DNA of 64,000 nt from Aliivibrio sp. S4MY1 (GTDB lineage: Bacteria > Pseudomonadota > Gammaproteobacteria > Enterobacterales > Vibrionaceae): positions 177,880 through 241,879 of the forward strand of contig NZ_JARACP010000008.1 of the NCBI RefSeq assembly GCF_028765545.1, written 5' to 3'. Below, piece by piece: positions 17,952-25,922 of this stretch. Positions within the stretch are counted from its first letter, which is position 1. Every line of letters starts with the position of its first letter. A program made the position numbers and the translations under genes. Under the pieces are notes generated by a model. It was not told the origin of the DNA. It made no database searches and saw nothing but the letters and a program-made list of their open reading frames with translations.

Positions 17952-18647
17952 ATGAAATTAATATTAAAATCACTCCTATTATCTGCGTCATTATGCTCCT
18001 CCTTAGCGTTGGCTAATACAGAAGCACATCAAGATTACTTAAAAGGCACTGCCTATTTAAACCAAGATAACTATAAAGATGCGATTACCTGGTTAACAAG
18101 CGCTGCAAACAATGGGTCAATTGAAGCTCAAAATAAAATAGGCGTGATGTATGCGAAAGGTATTGGTACTGATGTTAATGCGCACTTAGCCATTCAATAT
18201 TTTACTAAAGCGGCCAAAAATGAAAGCTCAATGGCTTACTATAACCTTGGTAAAGTATATGAATCACAGAATAAGTTTACGACAGCTACCAATTGGTACA
18301 ATAAAGCAATTGAGATGAATAACAGTAATGCTATGAATAATCTTGCAGACTTGTATCTACAAGGCAAAGGATTAGTTCAAAATACTAATCAAGCTGAATT
18401 GCTGTACGTCCAAGCAGCTGAATTAGGTAATGCGACCTCAATGCGCAATCTTGGCTTTCTATATTTTAAAGGTATTGAGGTTAAACAAGATATGGAAAAG
18501 GCGTATTTCTGGTTTAATTTAGCAGCTGCGAAGGCTTATCCTGAAGCAGACACATATCGAGATTTTACTGGCGAAAAACTGTATAAAACACAACGAATTT
18601 CTGTACAAAATGACGCATTAGAATGGCTAGAAGAGCATTCTAAATAA
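17952..18647 (+). CDS. Periplasmic Sel1-repeat protein
   Basis: The 231-aa protein has a clear signal peptide (KLILKSLLLSASLCSSLALA, cleaved before NTEAHQ). Four to five Sel1/TPR repeats follow (about 27-205), for example AITWLTSAANNGSIEAQNKIG, MYAKGIGTDVNAHLAIQYF and LYLQGKGLVQNTNQAELLYVQ. It is probably a periplasmic scaffold. It is on the same strand as the ATPase-MscS pair but 145 bp downstream, past a stem-loop, so co-transcription is uncertain. The other Sel1 gene of the region is membrane-anchored. Confidence 0.85.
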   Translation: MKLILKSLLLSASLCSSLALANTEAHQDYLKGTAYLNQDNYKDAITWLTSAANNGSIEAQNKIGVMYAKGIGTDVNAHLAIQYFTKAAKNESSMAYYNLGKVYESQNKFTTATNWYNKAIEMNNSNAMNNLADLYLQGKGLVQNTNQAELLYVQAAELGNATSMRNLGFLYFKGIEVKQDMEKAYFWFNLAAAKAYPEADTYRDFTGEKLYKTQRISVQNDALEWLEEHSK

Positions 18648-18716
18648 ACCTATCCGCTTCTTTTATTATGACTTAATTGTGGTTGCCTTCGTTAACTAAG
18701 GCAACCACTAATCTTA

Positions 18717-20189
18717 TCAAGCCTTTCTACGAACACTTAAATAACGTGGCAACCACGCTGACATCGTGATGACCATAAATATTTGCGCGAAGTTTTCAAC
18801 TGATTTTATAACTAAAACAATAACCGAACTTGCTTCTAATGTATCTAATAATAAACCGGCACTAAAACGTATAGCTACTATCACAACTAACAAAACACAC
18901 AAAGTCATTAAACAGTCTTTTATGTTAAGTATCGGCTGCGCTTTCGATAGCGCAATGGCTAAAACTACAGCCCAAGATAACACTGCCATATATAAATAAT
19001 TCATATACAGCATAATAAAAGCAATACCACTGGTTACGAACGACATAATTAACCAAAATGGCAGACCTGCTATTACACGATATAACAAATCACCATGCTT
19101 ACGCTGTAAACTCGAAAAATGGAGAATAACCATCGCGCCCAATGCAAGACCTACAATAGAATCTGTTAAAAAGTGAACGCCTAACCATACTCGTGAAATT
19201 GACTGCACAATGATCAGCCCCACAAAAAGACAGGCATACCGATATAGTCTCAACGTCGATAATTGTTTTCTCTTTAATGAAAGATAAAACACCCCATAAA
19301 TAACAACAGACAGCATGGCGTTCATGCTTGGCATTCCAAATCCATTAGCTTGGGTAAGCTGCAATTGCGGCACATAAACAAATGGTCGTGGTAATGCCAA
19401 CCCTTGTTTAGCAAGTTCAGTAAGAATAACGCTTAAAATAATACTGAATAATAATATCAGTGCAGTCTCCCGTCCCAAATACACCAGAGCAACAATAAAT
19501 AGAAAGTAGAAAAAAGTATCTGAACTCGTTTCACTAATCATAATAAAAAACATTTTAATGCTAATGTTCGCTAAAATAGGCAAACTGTCTATGCTTTCTC
19601 GTAATGACATTAACAATTCTAATTCTACTTGGTGTATATCTGATGCTTGATCAACTAAGTTGTTAACCCAAGTAATTCTATTATCACTCTCTAGCGGTTT
19701 AGCAAACCAACTCTGAAGTAACTCCAACTGTTCTGGATAACGATATTTCTCATGTTTTATTTTATAAGGTTCAGTTAAATAAACTGCTTCGGTTTCAATA
19801 CCATAATGAGGAGAAAACCACGATGGTATTCGATAAAAGCCATTACTGGTTTCTAAATCAAATACAATAATATCGGAATCACTGGTGCAACGATAAATTA
19901 TAGCCTTTTCATCTTGGTGTAAGATTTCTTTTGCTGTCACAACTAAGCCAGCTTCTTCCCATGTTTCTCGCTCAGCGGCTTCTCTGGCCGTTTCTCCCTT
20001 ATCAATGCCCCCTCCGGGTAATGATAACTTCCCCGTAATTAACTCTTCAATCAAAACTACTCGAAAGCCATCATCAACAACGCATACCGCGCCTTTTGAA
20101 TTTAGTGTTTCATCGGCTATTGCTGGTATAGAAAAAAGTGCTGAAAAAAATGTTGAAAGAAATAACATCAAAGTAAAAAACTGCTTCAT
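18717..20189 (-). CDS. Nudix hydrolase-PAP2 membrane phosphatase fusion with altered PAP2 motif
   Basis: This 490-aa protein starts with a signal peptide (about 1-25). A Nudix domain follows with a full box (G60-x5-E66-x7-R74-E75-x2-E78-E79-x-G81). From about 205 there is a six-span PAP2-type membrane domain. PAP2 motif 1 is intact (KQGLALPRP, 261-269) and motif 3 is intact (SRVWLGVHFLTD, 332-343), but motif 2 reads PSMN (287-290) instead of PSGH, losing the His that normally protonates the leaving group. Nudix enzymes cleave nucleoside diphosphate-X compounds; an exported one is unusual. It overlaps the GNAT gene by ATGA, so the two are coupled. The substrate is unknown. Confidence 0.85.
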   Translation of the reverse strand: MKQFFTLMLFLSTFFSALFSIPAIADETLNSKGAVCVVDDGFRVVLIEELITGKLSLPGGGIDKGETAREAAERETWEEAGLVVTAKEILHQDEKAIIYRCTSDSDIIVFDLETSNGFYRIPSWFSPHYGIETEAVYLTEPYKIKHEKYRYPEQLELLQSWFAKPLESDNRITWVNNLVDQASDIHQVELELLMSLRESIDSLPILANISIKMFFIMISETSSDTFFYFLFIVALVYLGRETALILLFSIILSVILTELAKQGLALPRPFVYVPQLQLTQANGFGMPSMNAMLSVVIYGVFYLSLKRKQLSTLRLYRYACLFVGLIIVQSISRVWLGVHFLTDSIVGLALGAMVILHFSSLQRKHGDLLYRVIAGLPFWLIMSFVTSGIAFIMLYMNYLYMAVLSWAVVLAIALSKAQPILNIKDCLMTLCVLLVVIVAIRFSAGLLLDTLEASSVIVLVIKSVENFAQIFMVITMSAWLPRYLSVRRKA

Positions 20190-20671
20190 ATTTCATCCTC
20201 TTTTAAAGATTTACGTAAATAATGAATATGATCTTTTAAGCCTTGCTGATTATAAAAATCTAATGCCTTTTGATTAAAATTCCAAACTTCAACAAAGAGT
20301 TCTTTTACTCCATAATCCTTTAATTCTTGCTCAATTCGTGCCATTAATTCTTCAGCAATGCCATTTCTACGATACGTTGATTCTACGTACAGCTCATCTA
20401 TGGTAGCCATCATCACCGGCTTACTTACCGTTGAAACTAATTCACAAAAATGCGCGGTAACAAATCCAATAACTGCACCGTTAAACTCTGCCACATATAC
20501 TATGCAGTCAGGGTCATCTAAATAACGAGAGATGCTTTTCTCTTCTTCTATCTCAGAAGCCGTTTTAAATAATTCAGGGCACTGTTGATGATGCTCATCA
20601 TGCAACTGATACATCATTGAATTTAAGCAAAACAAATCGATTTCTTTCGCTCGACGAATAACTGAATCCAT
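20186..20671 (-). CDS. GNAT-family N-acetyltransferase
   Basis: The 161-aa cytoplasmic enzyme carries the GNAT core. ATIDELYVESTYRRNGIAEELMARIE contains the acetyl-CoA-binding RRNGIA motif (Q/RxxGxG/A), followed by a WNFNQKALDFYNQQGL C-terminal strand-helix. The acceptor is unknown. The frame extends upstream to 20722 with a hydrophobic stretch foreign to the family, so I take the Met at 20671 (DSVIRRAKEIDLF). Its stop overlaps the Nudix-PAP2 start as ATGA. Confidence 0.85.
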   Translation of the reverse strand: MDSVIRRAKEIDLFCLNSMMYQLHDEHHQQCPELFKTASEIEEEKSISRYLDDPDCIVYVAEFNGAVIGFVTAHFCELVSTVSKPVMMATIDELYVESTYRRNGIAEELMARIEQELKDYGVKELFVEVWNFNQKALDFYNQQGLKDHIHYLRKSLKEDEI

Positions 20672-20920
20672 GTTGATACCAAATAATAATAGAACGGTAA
20701 TTAGAGCATGATTTATATACAAAAAAAAGCTCTTCAGAATGAGAATCTGTATTCGTTGAACGACCTATCAGTTTTGCCTAAGAATGCGTAAATATGTCAT
20801 TGCATTGAACCATAAAATAATTAATCGTTCTAATGAACGCTTTTCCTTACTTTATTTTGACTATAAAAACGTTAATCACGATACACTCATTTCACTCACT
20901 ACCTTATAAAATAATTAATT

Positions 20921-21652
20921 ATGTTTTTTTCTTTTTCTCCTAAACATCGCATTTACGAATTAATCGCTTTTTTTCTGTTTATTTCAGTTATGGGGACGAT
21001 TTTACTACTGACCCCTGCTCCTGATTTATTCGCATCATTACCGCCGTTTGAAAATAAACTTCTTAAATGGTTGAGTCGTTCAGCAGGTGAATACCTATTT
21101 ATTCTTACCTTAGCGATTCTCTGTTCAATCCCTATTATTCAGCGATTATCTATAAAAAAAACACTCTCTTTGTATCTACAGTTTGGCATTCTTCTCGTAT
21201 TGAGCTTTATGCTTAAAAGCGGTGTAAAAGCAATAACAGAGATCCCGCGTCCATATACACAAGCCTTAGTACAAGTTGATCTTATTGACAGTACTGAACG
21301 TTTTTATTCATTAGATGAAGACAGCAAACAAGCACTGATTAGCCATACAGAAAACAGAGTGAGCCCAGCCCGTATTGAACAATGGCGAGCAAGCACTAAC
21401 TATTCATTTCCATCTGGACACACTATATTTGCTGCAATCTGTGTCTTATTTTGGGGCGGATTTTTATTACGTCATAAGCACTATCTTTTAACCACTGCCG
21501 TCATTACTTGGGGAGTAGGTGTTGGTTTTAGTCGTATTTGGCTTGGTATGCACTGGCCTTTAGATCTGATTGCTTCAATTATCAGCGCGTCCGTCTTAAT
21601 CTTATGTGTTCCTACAATTTGTTTAGAAAAAGCGCCTATAGGTAAAAACTAA
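20921..21652 (+). CDS. pgpB: PAP2-family membrane phosphatase, PgpB-like
   Basis: This 243-aa, about six-span inner-membrane enzyme has all three PAP2 motifs intact: KAITEIPRP (103-111), PSGH (164-167) and SRIWLGMHWPLD (204-215). PgpB removes phosphate from phosphatidylglycerol phosphate, undecaprenyl diphosphate and related lipids on the periplasmic face. The length matches PgpB-like proteins, though the exact lipid specificity cannot be read from sequence. Its intact PSGH contrasts with the PSMN of the neighbouring fusion protein. Its TAA overlaps the LysR gene's TAG on the opposite strand by 4 bases. Confidence 0.85.
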   Translation: MFFSFSPKHRIYELIAFFLFISVMGTILLLTPAPDLFASLPPFENKLLKWLSRSAGEYLFILTLAILCSIPIIQRLSIKKTLSLYLQFGILLVLSFMLKSGVKAITEIPRPYTQALVQVDLIDSTERFYSLDEDSKQALISHTENRVSPARIEQWRASTNYSFPSGHTIFAAICVLFWGGFLLRHKHYLLTTAVITWGVGVGFSRIWLGMHWPLDLIASIISASVLILCVPTICLEKAPIGKN

Positions 21653-22530
21653 GACTCTATTTCACACAAAATACTCCAGACCTTCTCGCCTGCTGGATGT
21701 AACCTCGCTTGATAGCGATAAGCGTAATACTCAATAGAAAGTCGCAATGTTGGTTCGCCAATAATTGCGACTTTTTTTTGTTTTAATTCATCTTTAATAC
21801 TATAAGCAGGCAACCAAGCAATACCTTGCTTATCAAGTACCAGCATTTTTAGCATATCAGTCATTGATGACGAGAATATAGGATTCAATTGCACTTGCTC
21901 TCGCACTGTTTCAACTTGTCTCCCCATGTATGACGTTGAGCTATAAGCTAACCATGGTAAAGGATCTCCACTATCAAAATTAAAGATCGCCTTGCCTTGC
22001 TCGTTACATGCACTAACTGGCAATAATTCGGTTTTAGACAGTAATTGAGATTGATAAGGCGGCAATCTTAGGATCTCGTCATCAAATGCTAATAAAATAT
22101 CACACGCGCCCTCTCTTAATTCTTTGATCGCCTGATCTACATCAATTGCCTCAACACTTAATATCGGTTTGTAATCACTCTCTGGCAACAAGCTTTGTAT
22201 TGTAGGAATTAAACTTGTAGCTAATGAATGAGCAGCCGCGATTTGTACAACGTTACCTCCCAATCGGGATAAATCTGAAATTTGATTAATACCCGTCATT
22301 ATTTGATTAACCAATGTTCGCGCCGTGATCCGAAATAGTTTTCCACTGGGCGTTAACTCAATCGGTTTACTTTTTCGATCAATCAACTCAGCACCCACGG
22401 TATCTTCTAATAAACGAATCCGTCGACTAAACGCGGGTTGAGTTACATTCCTTAATGCCGCGGCTTTAGAAAAGTTCCGCACTTTTGCTAGCACTAAGAA
22501 ATCTTCTAGCCATTTACTTTCTACATTCAT
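21649..22530 (-). CDS. LysR-family transcriptional regulator
   Basis: The 293-aa regulator has the LysR winged helix-turn-helix (about 5-65, FLVLAKVRNFSKAAALRNVTQPAFSRRIRLLE) and a periplasmic-binding-protein-like effector domain (about 90-290). It is divergent from the Dcu transporter-aspartate racemase operon, which is therefore its likely target, perhaps with aspartate or another dicarboxylate as ligand. This is inference from layout. The overall sequence is nearest the HypT/YjiE-like group by eye. Confidence 0.88.
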   Translation of the reverse strand: MNVESKWLEDFLVLAKVRNFSKAAALRNVTQPAFSRRIRLLEDTVGAELIDRKSKPIELTPSGKLFRITARTLVNQIMTGINQISDLSRLGGNVVQIAAAHSLATSLIPTIQSLLPESDYKPILSVEAIDVDQAIKELREGACDILLAFDDEILRLPPYQSQLLSKTELLPVSACNEQGKAIFNFDSGDPLPWLAYSSTSYMGRQVETVREQVQLNPIFSSSMTDMLKMLVLDKQGIAWLPAYSIKDELKQKKVAIIGEPTLRLSIEYYAYRYQARLHPAGEKVWSILCEIES

Positions 22531-22855
22531 CTCATTTTCTCACTGTCCTTTAAAGGGACGAACATCACTATTCCTAAAATGCATTATTACGATTTACATA
22601 ATTTTTTTATGCTAGATAACTCTAATAAATCACTTTCAAAGAAAACAATTTCATCTGCAACGTATAAAAATCATCCAAAAAACGACTTACTGAGAGTTAA
22701 TTCTAATTTTTACGCTTTTAGCTATGCCGATTTGACATACAACTATAATTCTTAGCATTTAACAAAAACCACAACGACTGACATGATTTATTCAACTTCT
22801 GCATTAGCAAAATTAATTTAAAAAACTTAACTATTTAATATAAAAAGGATGTTGT
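22531..22855. other. Divergent promoter region between the LysR and Dcu genes
   Basis: This AT-rich gap of about 325 bases has no ORF. TTGACA (22732-22737) and TATAAT (22744-22749) both occur, but only 6 bp apart, so they do not form one promoter. I cannot point to a clear LysR T-N11-A operator. An AAAAAGGATG ribosome site ends the region before ATG 22856. Confidence 0.4.
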
Positions 22856-24157
22856 ATGTCGGTAATAATCGAGATATCTGTTGTGTTAATTTGTATCTAT
22901 TGGGGACTAAAAATGGGTGGCCTCGGTGTTGGTTTAGCGGGAGGTCTTGGGCTCGCGATATTAACACTTGGGTTAGGACTTGAACCTAGCGCTCCTGCTA
23001 TCGATGTTATTTTGATCATCATGTCTGTGGTAACAGCTGCATCAACAATGCAAGCGGCTGGAGGAATGGATTGGTTGGTTCATCACGCTGGTAACTTAAT
23101 GCGTCGCCATCCAAAATACATCAATGTATTAGCACCAATGATTACTTGGTGTATGACCATTATGGCGGGTACTGGTTACACCGTATTCTCTACTCTTCCT
23201 GTAATATCTGAAGTCGCTAAAGAAATCGGTGAAAGACCATCTAGACCACTTTCTGCTGCGGTTGTGGCATCTCAAGTGGCCATTTCGGGTTCTCCGATTT
23301 CTGCGGCAATGGCTGCAATGATTTCTATCATGGAGCCTGCTGGCGTTAGCTTTTTAGAGATCATGGCTATTTGTTTACCCGCCTCTTTTATCGCTGCTAT
23401 GGTTGCTGCTTTTGTTGCTTCTCGCCAAGGCTGTGAGTTAAAAGACGATGTTGTTTACCAAAAAATTCAAAAAGAAAACAAACAACAAATAACCAAAACG
23501 ACTGAACTGATAGATCCAAAAGCCAAATATTCTGTAATGTTCTTTGCATTAGCTACCTGTGCAATCGTTATCTATGCTGCCATTCCATCCCTTCGTCCTG
23601 TTTTTCCAAGCGGTGATGTGATGTCAACACGAGACATTATTATTGTAAGCATGTTTGCTGCGGCGTGCTTAATGGTGCCAATGTGCAATATCCACCCTGA
23701 TCGTATTATTCGTACCACGACATTTCGTTCAGGCATGAGCTCTGTTGCTGTGATTCTAGGTATCGTAACTATGGGCTCTACCGTTGTTAATGCACACCTA
23801 CCTGAAATAAAAGAGTTTGCTGGTTCATTACTTCACTCTTACCCAATGCTGCTGTCTCTCGTTCTTTTTGGAACCTGCACATTATTAATGTCTCAAGGTG
23901 CAACCACTCCTCTTATCATTCCCTTAGCTCTTAGTTTGAACGTCCCACATTGGGCTATTTTGGCATCATTTGTCGCAGTAACTGGTGTCTTTGTTCTACC
24001 AACATATCCAACCTCTTTGGCCGCTATCGAGTTTGACTCAACAGGTTCAACTCGAATGGGGAAAAACATTTTCGACCATCCATTTATGTTACCAGGGCTA
24101 ACTGGTGTCATCGTCGCAATTGGCGTTGGTTTTCTACTAGCTCCTGCTGTTCTTTAA
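22856..24157 (+). CDS. Dcu-family anaerobic C4-dicarboxylate/aspartate transporter
   Basis: The 433-aa inner-membrane carrier matches DcuA/DcuB in length and along the sequence, for example GLKMGGLGVGLAGGLGLAIL, AASTMQAAGGMDWLVHHAG and ISGSPISAAMAAMISIMEP, with about 10-12 spans. The family exchanges fumarate, aspartate, malate and succinate under anaerobic conditions. It sits 40 bp ahead of an aspartate racemase gene, which suggests aspartate, possibly the D-form, as substrate. I do not assign dcuA or dcuB because the sequence is divergent from both. Confidence 0.88.
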   Translation: MSVIIEISVVLICIYWGLKMGGLGVGLAGGLGLAILTLGLGLEPSAPAIDVILIIMSVVTAASTMQAAGGMDWLVHHAGNLMRRHPKYINVLAPMITWCMTIMAGTGYTVFSTLPVISEVAKEIGERPSRPLSAAVVASQVAISGSPISAAMAAMISIMEPAGVSFLEIMAICLPASFIAAMVAAFVASRQGCELKDDVVYQKIQKENKQQITKTTELIDPKAKYSVMFFALATCAIVIYAAIPSLRPVFPSGDVMSTRDIIIVSMFAAACLMVPMCNIHPDRIIRTTTFRSGMSSVAVILGIVTMGSTVVNAHLPEIKEFAGSLLHSYPMLLSLVLFGTCTLLMSQGATTPLIIPLALSLNVPHWAILASFVAVTGVFVLPTYPTSLAAIEFDSTGSTRMGKNIFDHPFMLPGLTGVIVAIGVGFLLAPAVL

Positions 24158-24197
24158 CACTAAATCGATACGATAAATTTATTGAAGGAATAATATT

Positions 24198-24911
24198 ATG
24201 AATAAAAAATTAGGTATCTTAGGTGGGATGGGGCCATTAGCAACCGTTGAGTTTATGATGAAAATAATAACTCAGACACCAGCACATAATGATCAAGAAC
24301 ACATTCCAATGGTAGTGAGTAGTGTTCCACAAATTCCGGATAGAACAGCATTTATTATGGGCTATGGTGAAGATCCTTATCCTGAATTAAAACACAGCTT
24401 TGATCAACTAGAGCAATCAGGAGCTGAGTGCATTGTTATTCCATGTAATACTGCACATTATTGGTATTCACAGTTAAGTGCGACTAGCCATGTTCATACC
24501 ATTAGTATTATTGATAGCGTTGTACAAGAGACCCAAATACGTAAACATAAAACGGTTGGATTACTTGCAACAACAGCAACAATGAAAGCAAGGATGTATC
24601 AACAGAAGCTCAACCAGTATGATATTGATGTGATTGAAACTAATGACATGCAGCAACAAGCAGTTATGCAAGGTATCTACGAAGTTAAAGCTGGAAACAT
24701 TGAAAAAGGGAAAGCGTTAATGCTACCTGTATTTAAAGATATGTTATCCCAAGGCGCAGAAGCGATTATTCTTGGTTGCACTGAAATCCCAGTAGCGCTA
24801 GCTGAGCAAAATTTACAGTCACCGCATCATTGTTTGGATTCATTAGAAATATTAGCAAAGTATTGTGTTGAATGGTCTTATGAAGCAGAGCCCGCAGCGA
24901 TAGCAAGCTAG
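24198..24911 (+). CDS. Aspartate/glutamate racemase family protein
   Basis: This 237-aa cytoplasmic, cofactor-independent racemase has the two catalytic cysteines in their family contexts: PCNTAHYWY (Cys near residue 82) and LGCTEIPVAL (Cys near 194). The N-terminus KKLGILGGMGPLATVEFM is typical of aspartate racemases. It would interconvert L- and D-aspartate. A strong GAAGGAA ribosome site precedes it, and it is co-transcribed with the Dcu transporter. Its TAG stop shares the palindrome CTAG with the nrfF stop on the other strand, leaving no room for a conventional terminator. Confidence 0.9.
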   Translation: MNKKLGILGGMGPLATVEFMMKIITQTPAHNDQEHIPMVVSSVPQIPDRTAFIMGYGEDPYPELKHSFDQLEQSGAECIVIPCNTAHYWYSQLSATSHVHTISIIDSVVQETQIRKHKTVGLLATTATMKARMYQQKLNQYDIDVIETNDMQQQAVMQGIYEVKAGNIEKGKALMLPVFKDMLSQGAEAIILGCTEIPVALAEQNLQSPHHCLDSLEILAKYCVEWSYEAEPAAIAS

Positions 24912-25369
24912 GAAGACTCTTTACGATTCTTCTTCACTGATTTAACCGCCATAATACCAAAACCAATAAGCAGCAATAACGGCAATAGCCAAAGCACATA
25001 GGTTTTCGCATTTAATGGCGGTTCATATAAAACAAAATCCCCAAAACGACGCGTCATAAATGCCACCACTTCTTTATCACTCTTACCTGCTTTTATTTGC
25101 TGATAAACTTCCAAGCGTAAATCTTTGGCTATTGGCGAATTTGACTCGACTAAATTTTGGTTTTGGCATTGAGGGCAACGCAATTGTTTCGCTAAATCGA
25201 TAGAACGCTTCTGCTCTTGTGGTGAATTAAATTCAAACAGCTCGACGCTTTCAATTACCTCTTTATCCGCGCCAACAAACAAGCTTGAACCATTATCAGA
25301 ATTTGCCTGAACGGATACCGAGCTAAATATTACAATAATCAAGAACAGTAATTCTTTGCATCGTTTCAT
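24908..25369 (-). CDS. nrfF: Cytochrome c nitrite reductase heme lyase subunit NrfF (CcmH-like)
   Basis: The 153-aa protein has a signal peptide (LLFLIIVIFSSVSVQA) and the CcmH/NrfF redox motif in LRCPQCQNQNLVESNSPIA, with the conserved helix FMTRRFGDFVLYEPP. One membrane span sits near the C-terminus (YVLWLLPLLLLIGFGIMAV). NrfF works with NrfE and NrfG in the periplasm to attach the special CXXCK heme of NrfA. Its ATG overlaps the stop of the preceding thioredoxin-like gene as TAATG. It is the last gene of the minus-strand nrf cluster. Confidence 0.93.
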   Translation of the reverse strand: MKRCKELLFLIIVIFSSVSVQANSDNGSSLFVGADKEVIESVELFEFNSPQEQKRSIDLAKQLRCPQCQNQNLVESNSPIAKDLRLEVYQQIKAGKSDKEVVAFMTRRFGDFVLYEPPLNAKTYVLWLLPLLLLIGFGIMAVKSVKKNRKESS

Positions 25370-25911
25370 TATGACTCCTTAAAGAAATGAGCAAATTCAC
25401 GTTGCCATTTTTTCTCATCTAAAGCGCCAGTAAATCGATGTAATATCACTCCATTCTGATCAATTAAAAAAGTCGTCGGTGTGCCAAAAACACCTAAATC
25501 CATTGCAAGTGATCCTCTTGGATCGAAAATCACGGCTTGGTATGGTGATCCTGTCTGCTCTAACACTTGTTTCGCCGCAATGCGATCGTCTCGATAGTCT
25601 AAGCCAATGATGGTTATGCCCTGTTCTTTTAATTGATGTAAAAACTGATGCTCGGTTTTACAAATGCCACACCAAGCTGCCCAAACGTTTAGCAAGGTTA
25701 ATGGCTGTTGCTGAAATAACGATTCATTTAATAATACAGACGTATCCATAACTTCTGGCAATTCAAAAGCAGGGACACTCTCACCCACCATCGCTGTTGA
25801 GATACTTGATTCTTTGGTTTCTAATCCGCTAAGTAATACGATAAAAATACCAATACATACACTAACGGCTAGGCCTATTTTCGCTATTGTTTTCTTAGAA
25901 CCTGTTTTCAT
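25369..25911 (-). CDS. Membrane-tethered thioredoxin-like protein of the nrf cluster (DsbE/CcmG type)
   Basis: The 180-aa protein has an N-terminal membrane anchor (IAKIGLAVSVCIGIFIVLLSGL). A periplasmic thioredoxin fold follows with active site WCGIC, GTPTTFLIDQNG, and a cis-Pro region. CcmG/DsbE proteins keep apocytochrome cysteines reduced for heme attachment; one in an nrf operon is often called NrfX. The frame begins with TTG at 25914, but ATG 25911 with AAAGG upstream is preferred. It lies between nrfE and nrfF with overlapping or near-overlapping ends. Confidence 0.9.
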   Translation of the reverse strand: MKTGSKKTIAKIGLAVSVCIGIFIVLLSGLETKESSISTAMVGESVPAFELPEVMDTSVLLNESLFQQQPLTLLNVWAAWCGICKTEHQFLHQLKEQGITIIGLDYRDDRIAAKQVLEQTGSPYQAVIFDPRGSLAMDLGVFGTPTTFLIDQNGVILHRFTGALDEKKWQREFAHFFKES

Positions 25912-25922
25912 CAAGAGTGCCT

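Noticed and set aside
22732..22749. TTGACA and TATAAT upstream of the Dcu gene as a promoter
   Set aside because: They are only 6 bp apart and cannot serve as one -35/-10 pair.
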